From a virus: a DNA stretch of 64,000 nucleotides. The notes under the pieces were generated by a model, which was given only the letters and a program-made list of their open reading frames with translations, ran no database searches and was not told where the DNA came from. The stretch is taken from positions 60,599 through 124,598 of IMG/VR virus record IMGVR_UViG_3300048590_000661; one strand, 5' to 3'. The position numbers and the translations under genes are program-made. Positions within the stretch are counted from its first letter, which is position 1. Each line of letters starts with the position of its first letter. Shown here piece after piece: positions 26,769-34,562 of this stretch.

Positions 26769-26769
26769 T

Positions 26770-26961
26770 TTATTCTACCTCATAATATGGGTTATATAAT
26801 TCATCTTCCAATTCATATTCACCATTACAAATGTCACAACAGTTTTCACACACATCTTCATTTTTGCTATTTGTATGAATATCTTCTAACTCTTTCCAAT
26901 TAGGTAATCTTAGTTGTTTGCTGCATTCGTAGCAGTAGATACTTCCATCAATTTTTGGCAT
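26770..26961 (-). CDS. Small zinc-finger protein
   Basis: 63 residues with CYECSKQLRLP and CENCCDICNGEYE, two or more CxxC pairs. Acidic C-terminus (YELEDELYNPYYEVE). Function unknown. Confidence 0.68.
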   Translation of the reverse strand: MPKIDGSIYCYECSKQLRLPNWKELEDIHTNSKNEDVCENCCDICNGEYELEDELYNPYYEVE

Positions 26962-26963
26962 AA

Positions 26964-27323
26964 TTACAAACTTTCTAACTTAGATTCTGTATTGAACAGA
27001 ATATTATTTACAGACTCACCATGAACTAAAAACCAGAACCGCCTATTATAATTAGCTAATCTATTTACATAAAGGTTATATAAATTATGCTGCCGATTAT
27101 CGAGTATTGTAAGGGTTAGCGTTTCATTGCTACTTTTTTCTATATATTTTAATATTTGCTTTTGTGTGGGTAGATTAAACTCTTTAGTTTTAGTAGTTAA
27201 AATAACATGGTTTAAATAAATATTGTCAGTTGCTATTCCTTTATGAATTAAAATAAACCCGTTGTAATTTGTTACATACTTACTGTCTAAAGTATTAATT
27301 AATTCATAGCTAATTTGGTTCAT
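26964..27323 (-). CDS. Protein of unknown function
   Basis: 119 residues, no recognised family. It begins about 20 bases after the 3' end of the split tRNA-Leu and may be read from the same promoter. Confidence 0.65.
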   Translation of the reverse strand: MNQISYELINTLDSKYVTNYNGFILIHKGIATDNIYLNHVILTTKTKEFNLPTQKQILKYIEKSSNETLTLTILDNRQHNLYNLYVNRLANYNRRFWFLVHGESVNNILFNTESKLESL

Positions 27324-27343
27324 ATTAATGTTTTCTTATTCAG

Positions 27344-27368
27344 TGAGCTAGAAGAGAGTCGAACTCTT
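27344..27368 (-). tRNA. tRNA-Leu 3' part (T arm and acceptor strand)
   Basis: Minus strand AAGAG TTCGACT CTCTT is a perfect T stem with a canonical T loop, followed by acceptor strand CTAGCTC and discriminator A. CTAGCTC is fully complementary to GAGCTAG of the 5' part at 27826-27832. The HNH gene reads through it, with its TAG stop lying in the acceptor strand. Confidence 0.75.
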
Positions 27369-27782
27369 ACGCCAAGTGTCGGTAAAACTATGGCAATTAG
27401 GACATAATAATTGTAAATTTTCAATCACATTATTCGTTCTATCACCGTCAATGTGATGTAATTCTAACTTAATTGGATAATCCAACCAAGTTGTAAGCTT
27501 ACATTCTTCGCATTGATTGCCACGCTCGTTAATTAGATGTTTACGAAAATTATACGCTCTGGTATAAGTAGACCAATCTTTTAATTGCCTGCCCTTACTC
27601 CATAATTGTCTAGTCCAATGATCTGTATTTACATTTAATAATTGTAATTTACGATTCATATTAGCATAATTACCACCAACAGGTTTTAGTCCTACGCCCT
27701 TGAGTAACCCTGCCATTGACTTAACATTCTTTGCAATTTCTATTATATCTTCATCTGTATAATTAACAATCCGCTTTGGCAT
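27348..27782 (-). CDS. HNH endonuclease inserted in a tRNA-Leu gene
   Basis: 144 residues, a different HNH subfamily from the zinc-ribbon copies. An N-terminal helical domain (YTDEDIIEIAKNVKSMAGLL) comes first, then the nuclease RGNQCEECKL, LELHHIDGDRTNNVIENLQL, LCPNCHSFTDTWR. The last residues, KSSTLF, are encoded by the tRNA T arm. AAGGAG lies about 15 bases before the ATG. I see no group I core in the insert, so how a tRNA could be made from this locus is unclear. Confidence 0.88.
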   Translation of the reverse strand: MPKRIVNYTDEDIIEIAKNVKSMAGLLKGVGLKPVGGNYANMNRKLQLLNVNTDHWTRQLWSKGRQLKDWSTYTRAYNFRKHLINERGNQCEECKLTTWLDYPIKLELHHIDGDRTNNVIENLQLLCPNCHSFTDTWRKSSTLF

Positions 27783-27799
27783 CTAAAGTAAATTTTACT

Positions 27800-27832
27800 C
27801 CTTAATCACGTCTACCATTCCACCACTAGCTC
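27800..27832 (-). tRNA. tRNA-Leu 5' part (acceptor strand and D arm)
   Basis: Minus strand GAGCTAG TG GTGGAATGGTAGAC is a typical tRNA-Leu start: 7-base acceptor strand, TG at positions 8-9 and a Leu-type D arm. It continues GTGATTAAGG, where TTAA could be part of a UAA anticodon loop, then runs into the HNH gene. A consensus promoter is 30 bases upstream. Confidence 0.75.
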
Positions 27833-27862
27833 AACTTAGCTATTTACTCGCCTATAGCCACT

Positions 27863-27891
27863 ATTTTACCACAGGTTGAAAAGTTTGTCAA
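27863..27891 (-). promoter_or_regulatory. Class I promoter for the tRNA-Leu locus
   Basis: Minus strand TTGACA (27886-27891), 17 bp ending in TGTGG, TAAAAT (27863-27868). Confidence 0.85.
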
Positions 27892-28466
27892 GGGGCAACT
27901 TTATGGTCTGGATAATAGGTATAATAAGCAATTAATAGTTCATTTCTGTATTTATATTCGTAACCTAACCAGCTTTCAAGATCAAATAGTGTATTAGTTT
28001 TATTATTTGGATATATTTTATGAAAATCATCAACATGACAGTGTTTACATAAAGTAATGAGATTGCTTTCTATACAACTTAAGTCTTTATAATTTTGCAT
28101 ATCATAAATATGATGGCAATGTAATTCAGTGTTTTTAGCACCACAATTTTGGCATGTGTTACTATCTCTTTTGCGAATTCTAGACCTCATTTTTTTAATT
28201 ATTTTTTTTCTGTCTTTTTCATTTTTTATTGCAATCCCACCTTTCCAAGAATTAGAGCTGTTACCAGAAGCCTTTTCCTTTCGATAACACCCACACGATC
28301 TTGTACTTCCCCTGGAAAGACTATTACCAACTATTATTTTTTCATTGCCACAATCGCAAATACAATTATATTCCCATTGTTGGTGTTTATTCACAGAATG
28401 TTTACTAATAACAGTTATCCTTCCAAATTTTTGCCCTGTCAAATCTTTACAGCTTGAATAAGTCAT
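27888..28466 (-). CDS. Zinc-ribbon HNH endonuclease, N-terminally shortened
   Basis: 192 residues. It starts directly at the second unit of the family (DLTGQKFGRITVISKHS, CICDCGNEKII, RSCGCY) and lacks the first zinc unit. The HNH core is RDSNTCQNCG, LHCHHIYDMQNYK, LITLCKHCH. No ribbon-helix-helix partner. The start follows a 19-bp inverted repeat; the missing first unit may have been lost when that element formed. Confidence 0.88.
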   Translation of the reverse strand: MTYSSCKDLTGQKFGRITVISKHSVNKHQQWEYNCICDCGNEKIIVGNSLSRGSTRSCGCYRKEKASGNSSNSWKGGIAIKNEKDRKKIIKKMRSRIRKRDSNTCQNCGAKNTELHCHHIYDMQNYKDLSCIESNLITLCKHCHVDDFHKIYPNNKTNTLFDLESWLGYEYKYRNELLIAYYTYYPDHKVAP

Positions 28467-28486
28467 AATACCCCAATATAGTACTC

Positions 28487-28569
28487 ATGAGACACTAAAT
28501 TACAAGTTCAGCGCTTATGTTTTACGCCTGAATTTTTATTATTCTGGTAGTTGTAATTTAGTGTCTCAT
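28487..28569. repeat. 19-bp inverted repeat between HNH and SF3 helicase genes
   Basis: Perfect arms ATGAGACACTAAATTACAA (28487-28505) and its complement (28551-28569) around a 45-base loop containing a smaller TTCAG/CTGAA hairpin. Lies in the only sizeable gap here. Could be a terminator or a small mobile-element relic. Confidence 0.7.
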
Positions 28570-28603
28570 CTGTCTTATTTTTGATTTTATAGGTGTAAAT
28601 CAA

Positions 28604-28633
28604 CAAGACAGATAGCTATTTTTATCTGTCTTG
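28604..28633 (-). terminator. Hairpin with repeated ATCTGTCTT units after the SF3 helicase gene
   Basis: Arms CAAGACAGATA and TATCTGTCTTG (11 bp). The stretch 28567-28652 holds several copies of ATCTGTCTT and one inverted copy, the last overlapping the helicase stop codon. Likely terminator or protein-binding cluster. Confidence 0.6.
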
Positions 28634-28641
28634 CATCTGTC

Positions 28642-30117
28642 TTATCTGTCTTGTAAATTACTTAAACATCTTGCTTGTTTGCCATTAATATAAGACTTCG
28701 TATTAATGCACCCCTTTTGAACAAAATATTGTGTAAACTCTCTTTTATATCGTGGTTGTTCACAATTTTCTAAACACCAATCTTCATACTCTTCATAAAG
28801 TTTACTAAAGAGAACTAAGTCGTTTCTATCTTTAGTAATTGTGTAATTGTACTCAGTAAGGAAATGCCCAATAGTATCTTGTTTGGCTACCATTTCATTA
28901 AGGGCATCAACTAATACTTGTGGGATATCCGGCAGTCTACCTAAGCTAAAATATTCGATAGCACCTTCAACAAACCAATGTAAAATACCTTCAATTTCTG
29001 AAATTAGTTTATCTTCACGATCAAAGTCAATTACACTATAACCTTTAAATACTGGAATAATAATAAACCGATTAAAAAATGCAGGGTCTAGTACATCACC
29101 AATAATCTCAAAGTTTGAAGCAATTACTAACTTAAATTTAGGCTTAATTAGTATTGGTTGCTTATTCTTTTTAGCAGCAGTAATCTTTTCTCTACCGCTA
29201 ATATCTTTAATTAATGCCGCATTATATGTAGCATTTCTATCTGGCTCACTAACCGCCACTACTCGCTTAAATCTACTTTCAGCTAAATCAAACCCTTGAT
29301 CATTGTTTTTGCTTCTGTCTCGCGAAATAGAATTAAAGGGCAATTTAAAAAACAACTCATCAAATAATTTATCTAGGATATTAATAAATAGTGATTTACC
29401 AGAATCTTTTTCGCCAGTTAAAAATAGTGATTTCTTTTCCCTATTCCCACCAATTAATAGATACCCTAATAATACTTTAATGAAGTTTTTTACTTCTGGA
29501 ACATCATAGTGTTTAATTAATTCAGATAGTTGTTTTTCCCATAATGAATAGTCATAAGCTTTATTTTGTTCATATGGAATATCAATCATGTAATTAATCA
29601 TATAACTAGAAGAGTGTGGTAATAATTCACCAGTCTTTAGATTAATAATTCCACTAGTAGTATTAAATAATGTGTCTAATTCGTTAGCCTCAAATACTTC
29701 TTCTTTAATATTTATTCTAGTTTCCTTCAAAAAGAATATAGTAATATTATTAATCCTATTAGTGGTTATTTCACAATTAGCTAATAGACTATTTAACTTG
29801 CTAATTTTATCTTTTAATTCTCGTTTATTATTATCATCTAAATTTTGAGAATAAAGAATGCTATTAAGTTTACTAAGTTCTGAAATTACTAATTTTGCTC
29901 GTAATTTTAATGTTTCAATAACACATTGTTGCAACTTATCTTTAGCTTGATATGGTGTCCAATATTTTTCATAAACAAGTAAAGTACTAGTTAAATCAAT
30001 CTCTTTAAATAAATACCCATAAATTTCATATAGACATTGGTAATGCCCAAAATCATTTTCACTACTGTACAATAATGTGTCACGTTGCTTTTCACTTAGA
30101 CCAACTTCGTTATTCAT
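28642..30117 (-). CDS. SF3 helicase, phage/plasmid primase P4/D5-like C-terminal family
   Basis: 491 residues. The N-terminal third is helical (D5_N-like, with FNTTSGIINLKTGEL near residue 150, the typical NG.LDL.TG region). The ATPase shows Walker A LFLTGEKDSGKSLF, a B-type region FKRVVAVSEPDR, and sensor region KPKFKLVIASNFE; the C-terminal part has EYEDWCLENCEQPRYKREF. It probably loads or acts at an origin. There is no visible primase active site. A DnaB-like helicase is also present at 2417. Confidence 0.85.
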   Translation of the reverse strand: MNNEVGLSEKQRDTLLYSSENDFGHYQCLYEIYGYLFKEIDLTSTLLVYEKYWTPYQAKDKLQQCVIETLKLRAKLVISELSKLNSILYSQNLDDNNKRELKDKISKLNSLLANCEITTNRINNITIFFLKETRINIKEEVFEANELDTLFNTTSGIINLKTGELLPHSSSYMINYMIDIPYEQNKAYDYSLWEKQLSELIKHYDVPEVKNFIKVLLGYLLIGGNREKKSLFLTGEKDSGKSLFINILDKLFDELFFKLPFNSISRDRSKNNDQGFDLAESRFKRVVAVSEPDRNATYNAALIKDISGREKITAAKKNKQPILIKPKFKLVIASNFEIIGDVLDPAFFNRFIIIPVFKGYSVIDFDREDKLISEIEGILHWFVEGAIEYFSLGRLPDIPQVLVDALNEMVAKQDTIGHFLTEYNYTITKDRNDLVLFSKLYEEYEDWCLENCEQPRYKREFTQYFVQKGCINTKSYINGKQARCLSNLQDR

Positions 30118-30187
30118 TTTCGTTTCCTTTTAAATTTGGCAATTTTACTAGTTGTATAGTATATTACCAATAGACGGTAGTTTTGTG

Positions 30188-30215
30188 TACCCTGCTAGTT
30201 AGCCCTAGTAGGGTA
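30188..30215. terminator. Hairpin after the small gene at 30216
   Basis: Arms TACCCTGCTAG and CTAGTAGGGTA with a 6-base loop and one mismatch, directly after the stop of the 59-residue gene. Confidence 0.5.
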
Positions 30216-30395
30216 TTATTTTTCTAATACGCTTTCTAGTACTGCTAATGAACCTAAATCACTAAACTCCTTAGTTAATTCTTCTGTAATTAGGTCATCC
30301 AATAGTTTGACCATACTACACCCTCTTAATGCAGCGAGTACCTTTACTTTCTTTAGCGTACTCACCCAAATCTTCGTTGTTACTTGCGGTTCCAT
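30216..30395 (-). CDS. Small DNA-binding-like protein, first minus-strand gene
   Basis: 59 residues beginning MEPQVTTKIWVSTLKKVKVL. A short strand (VTTKIWVST) followed by two helices (KKVKVLAALRG, SMVKLLDDLITEEL) gives the layout of ribbon-helix-helix or Arc-like repressors. It is the first gene leftward from the divergent promoter region, a usual place for a transcriptional regulator. Function inferred from shape and place. Confidence 0.6.
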   Translation of the reverse strand: MEPQVTTKIWVSTLKKVKVLAALRGCSMVKLLDDLITEELTKEFSDLGSLAVLESVLEK

Positions 30396-30441
30396 TATTC
30401 TTCCTTTACTATGTTAGACTGTTAATATTGCCTACATACAC

Positions 30442-30471
30442 ATTATACAACACATACCATAGTTTTGTCAA
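30442..30471 (-). promoter_or_regulatory. Leftward promoter of the divergent region
   Basis: Minus strand TTGACA (30466-30471), 18 bp ending in GTGTTG, TATAAT (30442-30447). Drives the small regulator gene and perhaps the SF3 helicase. Confidence 0.8.
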
Positions 30472-30528
30472 ATAAGTGTATGCGGTTAGAGTAAAATACT
30501 TATTATCTACTAATTAAAATATTCCCTA

Positions 30529-30557
30529 TTGACAACTATAGGAATGTGTGGTATCAT
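30529..30557 (+). promoter_or_regulatory. Rightward promoter of the divergent region
   Basis: TTGACA (30529-30534), 17 bp ending in TGTGG, TATCAT (30552-30557), 60 bases before the first plus-strand gene. With the leftward promoter it marks the point where gene orientation switches, a plausible early-control region. The 30396-30617 gap holds no gene. Confidence 0.82.
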
Positions 30558-30617
30558 ATATAAGATAATTAATAGTAGTATTAATCTAACCAATAATTAA
30601 AAAGAAAGATATATAAC

Positions 30618-31022
30618 ATGATTGAATTAAAGATTGTAGCAACTAGCGTAGCTGACTTAAACACCCAATTAATGAATATGCTAGGTATTTACCCTACTTG
30701 TGACGAATGTAGTAATGAGGAAGAAGAGTATTCATGTGATTGTGAAGAGTGTAAGGCTAACCGTGAAGTAGAAGCGCCAGATCATTTTATTGATTGGCTG
30801 TTTAATACCACTTACCACGATACTGAAGGGTTTGCGATTTCGATTAGCAAGGCTTATGATGAATACTTTGAATATTATAAAGTAAAATGTCAAGAAGTCA
30901 GTCTTAATGAGGAACCATTAGATATTGAAGACTTTACTGGACTAATGTTAGATAATGGTTTTTATCTCGTTAATACAGATTGTGATAGTTTTTTTGTATT
31001 AGATGAGACTTATGCACAGTAA
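30618..31022 (+). CDS. Acidic protein of unknown function with Cys cluster
   Basis: 134 residues, first gene of the rightward operon. A cysteine cluster CDECSNEEEEYSCDCEEC near residues 28-46 could bind metal. No family recognised. A good AAAGAAAGA ribosome site precedes the ATG. Confidence 0.7.
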   Translation: MIELKIVATSVADLNTQLMNMLGIYPTCDECSNEEEEYSCDCEECKANREVEAPDHFIDWLFNTTYHDTEGFAISISKAYDEYFEYYKVKCQEVSLNEEPLDIEDFTGLMLDNGFYLVNTDCDSFFVLDETYAQ

Positions 31023-31569
31023 TGCTAATATTATTTTAGATAAATTTGCCATATTATTTTCTAGCATATTAACTAACACGGAAACTATTAGGTATTTTTT
31101 ATTAACGACTAAACTGAGAAGGATCGATATTAAGGTATTTAAGATCCTTTCTCAGAATATCCTTAATAAAATAAAATTAAACTTTAGTAATAATATCCTA
31201 GCTAACTGGAACAGTTTTTTACTTCTTCTAACACTATATTCAGTAGATAAAGGGATAATAGATTGTGAGGAAGGTGATATTATTATTTATTCCTTTCTAG
31301 ATAGGTATATGTTTGATAAAGAGTCGTATTATGAAGCCCAGGAAGATTGGGTAGAGATATGCAATATGAGTAATGAGATAGAGTATAACTTCCTACAATT
31401 TATTATGGCGACATTATGTGAAAATAAATATGATTATGCCTTCGTGAATAGTTTTCTAGATGATTTAGATAGTGAATTTAGGGAAAAGATACTAGGGTTT
31501 GTTTACAAAAATGAGCGAGTAAGACAAGGGTTTGATGAATATATCGCTAATATAGAAAATGAGAAATAA
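31012..31569 (+). CDS. Protein of unknown function
   Basis: 185 residues from MHSNANIILDKF (an ATG nine bases earlier is also possible). Helical, hydrophobic patches, no recognised family. Overlaps both neighbours. Confidence 0.65.
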   Translation: MHSNANIILDKFAILFSSILTNTETIRYFLLTTKLRRIDIKVFKILSQNILNKIKLNFSNNILANWNSFLLLLTLYSVDKGIIDCEEGDIIIYSFLDRYMFDKESYYEAQEDWVEICNMSNEIEYNFLQFIMATLCENKYDYAFVNSFLDDLDSEFREKILGFVYKNERVRQGFDEYIANIENEK

Positions 31570-32426
31570 TGGAACAAATTACGAACGCAGAATTTAGCAG
31601 TCTTAATAATATTATTCATAATGGCTTATATGGCATTAAGAAAACTTACATCGATAAGAAGCGAGATTATGCCACTGGTAAAAATGCAGGGTATTGCCCT
31701 AGAATGGCTTACTTAAATTCAAAGATGGAAAATGAGGTTACGTTAGAAGCTTTACCACTTGTTACAGCTTCTATGGGTAAGGCTTATGAAGATATTATGC
31801 TTAAGTCATTACAAGAACAAGGCACATTATTTGGGTATGATTTAACCTTGAATAATAATACGTTTCCAGTACCGCACTTAAATTTTTATGGCACAATTGA
31901 TGCAGTAGTAAAAGATGATAATGAAAAGTTATTTGTAGTAGACTTCAAGACAAAAAACTCAGTAGATGATGATACGAAAGCTACACCGGCAGATATTGCA
32001 CAACTATCTTCTTATTGTGCATTAACTGGCTTACCTGGAAGTTTAATCTATTTATCACGCAAGGTCAATGAGAGCTATAACACTATTGGGTATAAAGTTG
32101 TCCAACTTGATATTGATTACAAACATATTCTCCATATCATGTTCTTTTCTAGCCTATGTATTAGAAATAATATTTTGCCACCAAAGCCAAAGAATTTCAA
32201 AAAAACTGTCCACTGCTCATACTGTTCATTTTTACCATTTTGCTATGAGGATAAAGAAATCCCATTTGCCTATAATAATGTAACTAAAGAAGCCTATGAG
32301 GAAAGTGAAAAATACGCAATAGATTACTTTACTAATATTGACGAGCATCGAGAACGTTTTATTAATAAGGTAAAAAGTAACGAATTACGTGGATATTACT
32401 TTAAGTCTCTTGAAGAAAGAAATTAA
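31569..32426 (+). CDS. PD-(D/E)XK nuclease with four-Cys cluster (Cas4/RecB-like)
   Basis: 285 residues. Nuclease motifs are NFYGTIDAVVKD and LFVVDFKTKN (D...DxK), followed by QLSSYCALTG (the QL..Y motif of RecB-type nucleases). One Cys near the N-terminus (GYCPRMAYL) and three near the C-terminus (HCSYCSFLPFC) match the four ligands of the iron-sulfur cluster in Cas4 and AddB. Likely a 5' or end-processing exonuclease in phage recombination. There is no CRISPR array or Cas1 nearby. Confidence 0.82.
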   Translation: MEQITNAEFSSLNNIIHNGLYGIKKTYIDKKRDYATGKNAGYCPRMAYLNSKMENEVTLEALPLVTASMGKAYEDIMLKSLQEQGTLFGYDLTLNNNTFPVPHLNFYGTIDAVVKDDNEKLFVVDFKTKNSVDDDTKATPADIAQLSSYCALTGLPGSLIYLSRKVNESYNTIGYKVVQLDIDYKHILHIMFFSSLCIRNNILPPKPKNFKKTVHCSYCSFLPFCYEDKEIPFAYNNVTKEAYEESEKYAIDYFTNIDEHRERFINKVKSNELRGYYFKSLEERN

Positions 32427-32432
32427 CCTATC

Positions 32433-32741
32433 ATGAAAGTATCCGTAAACGTAGAAGATTGGGAAAATAACTATATAGAGTTTCATGAATCTGATACATG
32501 GAATATGGATAGTATTTTAGGCTACATAATTCTTAATTCGCTAATTGAGTTTCGTAAACACGCTACAGAAGGAACACCACAGGGGATAGAAAGTAATGAT
32601 GAATGGTTAGTTATTTTAGATAGCATGATTAGTAGTTTTGATTTGATTCAAGATGATATTATGAACTATCACGACCATGAAGAAACTATCAACTTAGGTC
32701 TTAATAACTTCGCTAAGTATTTACCTAGTTTGTGGACATAA
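32433..32741 (+). CDS. Protein of unknown function
   Basis: 102 residues, acidic, helical, no recognised motif. Seven bases after the nuclease gene. Confidence 0.65.
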   Translation: MKVSVNVEDWENNYIEFHESDTWNMDSILGYIILNSLIEFRKHATEGTPQGIESNDEWLVILDSMISSFDLIQDDIMNYHDHEETINLGLNNFAKYLPSLWT

Positions 32742-32743
32742 AT

Positions 32744-33049
32744 ATGATTAAAGAAAATATTAGTATTGATGAAGTAGTAACATTATTAAATGAAATGCTT
32801 TCGTTAGATATTGGCGCTACAGCCGCCTTATTAGCAAATAGGGTGCCATGTAATAGTGATTTAGTTAACCATCCAACTATTCAAGTGGATACCCAACATG
32901 GGGTTTATTTTGTTGGATTACTAGGTGTAATTAATGGGTTATTTGGTGTAAACGAAGATAATCAAGGCGCAATAGGGTATGTATTTGAAGACGATTATAA
33001 TAGTGGTGGACGTAAATTAGTTAGGTTTCAAAAAATGAAATATGATTAG
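32744..33049 (+). CDS. Protein of unknown function
   Basis: 101 residues from ATG at 32744; a GTG at 32732 could add four residues but lies inside the previous gene. The sequence NGLFGVNEDNQGAIGYVFED suggests beta structure. No family recognised. Confidence 0.65.
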   Translation: MIKENISIDEVVTLLNEMLSLDIGATAALLANRVPCNSDLVNHPTIQVDTQHGVYFVGLLGVINGLFGVNEDNQGAIGYVFEDDYNSGGRKLVRFQKMKYD

Positions 33050-33128
33050 TTTAAGTTTTGAAATAGATGGGTACTTTTGGTAGACTAGTGGTAGGTAACG
33101 TAAATAACTATTCAGGAGAAGAATAAAA

Positions 33129-33449
33129 TTGTTTAATCTATTTTCAAATATTGACGTTTTAGCAAAGAGTATCCAAGATTTAGTAACTCGCATCACTACA
33201 TTTACCAATTCTCTTACGACTACGCTTAATGCGTTAGTTGAAAAAGTTGATAATTTAGTTGAAACGGTTACTGACGAAATTGAAGATTTTGTAGAACCTA
33301 TGCCAGTTGTTAATATCAAACTCGAAGACGGAACTGTATTTTCAAATGCAGTAATTTCTATTGATGAGGGTCTACTAAATATTTCTGTTACTGATGGCGA
33401 AAAAACAGAATTATATGTAACTAATCTTGGCTTCATTGCTAAAGTTTAA
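33129..33449 (+). CDS. Small coiled-coil protein, TTG start
   Basis: 106 residues. It starts with TTG preceded by a strong AGGAGAAG ribosome site. Residues 10-55 form a coiled coil (ITTFTNSLTTTLNALVEKVD), followed by a small beta domain. Last plus-strand gene before the first reversed RHH-HNH cassette. Confidence 0.65.
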   Translation: MFNLFSNIDVLAKSIQDLVTRITTFTNSLTTTLNALVEKVDNLVETVTDEIEDFVEPMPVVNIKLEDGTVFSNAVISIDEGLLNISVTDGEKTELYVTNLGFIAKV

Positions 33450-33450
33450 T

Positions 33451-33493
33451 AAATTAATACACTAATAGCTGGTTACTATTAGTGTATTAATTT
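33451..33493. terminator. Bidirectional hairpin terminator, cassette 1
   Basis: Perfect 18-bp arms AAATTAATACACTAATAG and complement with a 7-base loop, between convergent genes. T/A-rich arms give T-runs on both strands, so it should stop transcription from both sides. Confidence 0.88.
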
Positions 33494-34253
33494 ATGTATT
33501 ATAATATTCGTTGTATATTTCTAATAGTTCATTACGATATTTGTATTCTTTACCCATCCAATCTTCTAAATCGGTTAGGGTATTAGGTTGTCTATTTGAG
33601 TAAATATAATGAAAATCATACATATGGCAGTTTTCACATAACGTGACGAGATTCGCTTCTTCAAATCTTAATTCAGTGTAATTGCTAAAATCAAAGATAT
33701 GATGACAATTTAATTCGGCACCTTGCATATTACATTTCTGACAAGTAAATTCGTCTCTTTCACGAATAATAGGGTTTATAATAGAAGATAAATAATTTCT
33801 ATCTATTCTATTTCTTCCAGTTATCCCGCCCTTCCAAAAATTACTGTTTTCACCAGAATGAGCGCTAATAAGTCTTTCTTTATGGTAGCACCCGCACGAA
33901 GTAGTGTTAGAACTTTGTAAATTATTGCCGCGAATTACCTTTTCATTACCACAATCACAAATACAATTGTAGTCCCACCTACCACGGTTATATTGTGAGT
34001 GTTTGCTAATAACTATTAAACGACCAAATCTTTGCCCTGTTAAATCATTAGAGTGAGCGCAAGACCGACAGCAAAAACTATTGTTTGTCTTTCTTAATTC
34101 ATTTAATCCAATTTCATAATTTTTCCTACATAACATACATTCGCATAAAAAATATCTTTCTTTTCCTCGTTTTTCTGTTTCTTTAATTACTTTCCAATGT
34201 TTATTGGGAAATGTATCACCTGGATTAATTTCTATTTTCTTTCTACCCATCAT
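33492..34253 (-). CDS. Zinc-ribbon HNH endonuclease, cassette 1
   Basis: 253 residues, full family layout: IEINPGDTFPNKHWKVIKE, CECMLCRKNYEIGL with CCRSCA, QRFGRLIVISKHSQ with CICDCGNEKVI and CGCY, then HNH RDEFTCQKCN, LNCHHIFDFSNYT, LVTLCENCH, and the C-terminal NTLTDLEDWMGKEYKYRNEL. It is reversed relative to the surrounding operon and its start overlaps the ribbon-helix-helix gene at 34243. Probably a homing endonuclease kept under control of that partner (inference). Confidence 0.92.
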   Translation of the reverse strand: MMGRKKIEINPGDTFPNKHWKVIKETEKRGKERYFLCECMLCRKNYEIGLNELRKTNNSFCCRSCAHSNDLTGQRFGRLIVISKHSQYNRGRWDYNCICDCGNEKVIRGNNLQSSNTTSCGCYHKERLISAHSGENSNFWKGGITGRNRIDRNYLSSIINPIIRERDEFTCQKCNMQGAELNCHHIFDFSNYTELRFEEANLVTLCENCHMYDFHYIYSNRQPNTLTDLEDWMGKEYKYRNELLEIYNEYYNT

Positions 34254-34407
34254 TTACCTCAATACCATTTTTTTCAGCATAGTCACGAATGGCGAGTTCT
34301 AGAATAGAGGGTTTCGTAATATTCAGTTTTTCAGATAGTTTTTCTAATAACTTCTTTGCCTTGACTGAAAAACGGATACTAGTTGGGTCTGCTTTATTGA
34401 TCTTCAT
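34243..34407 (-). CDS. Ribbon-helix-helix protein, cassette 1
   Basis: 54 residues beginning MKINKADPTSIRFSVKAKKL. A strand (PTSIRFS), helix (KAKKLLEKLSEKLN) and helix (TKPSILELAIRDYAEK) give a CopG/Arc-type fold. It overlaps the HNH start by eleven bases, so the two are translationally coupled. A TTGCAA-17-TACAAT promoter lies upstream on the minus strand. It likely binds its own promoter or the endonuclease site. Confidence 0.82.
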   Translation of the reverse strand: MKINKADPTSIRFSVKAKKLLEKLSEKLNITKPSILELAIRDYAEKNGIEVNDG

Positions 34408-34491
34408 ATTTTCTCCTAATAGAATAAGTATTTATTACATAGCTACATTGTAACACATTATGGATTATTTTGCAAATTAATAATTACATGC

Positions 34492-34520
34492 TTGACTTAT
34501 TTTAGTTTTTGATGTATACT
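34492..34520 (+). promoter_or_regulatory. Promoter restarting plus-strand transcription after cassette 1
   Basis: TTGACT (34492-34497), 17 bp, TATACT (34515-34520), about 40 bases before the NADAR gene. Divergent from the cassette promoter. Confidence 0.8.
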
Positions 34521-34562
34521 ATTCATATCAATCAAAGTTAATCTTTTAGAAAGCAGAATACC

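Noticed and set aside
27348-27782. Group I intron in the tRNA-Leu
   Set aside because: No P, Q, R, S elements were found in the insert and there is almost no room outside the HNH frame.
28567-28652. CRISPR-like short repeats (ATCTGTCTT)
   Set aside because: Units are 9 bases, unevenly spaced and partly inverted, without spacers; not a CRISPR array.
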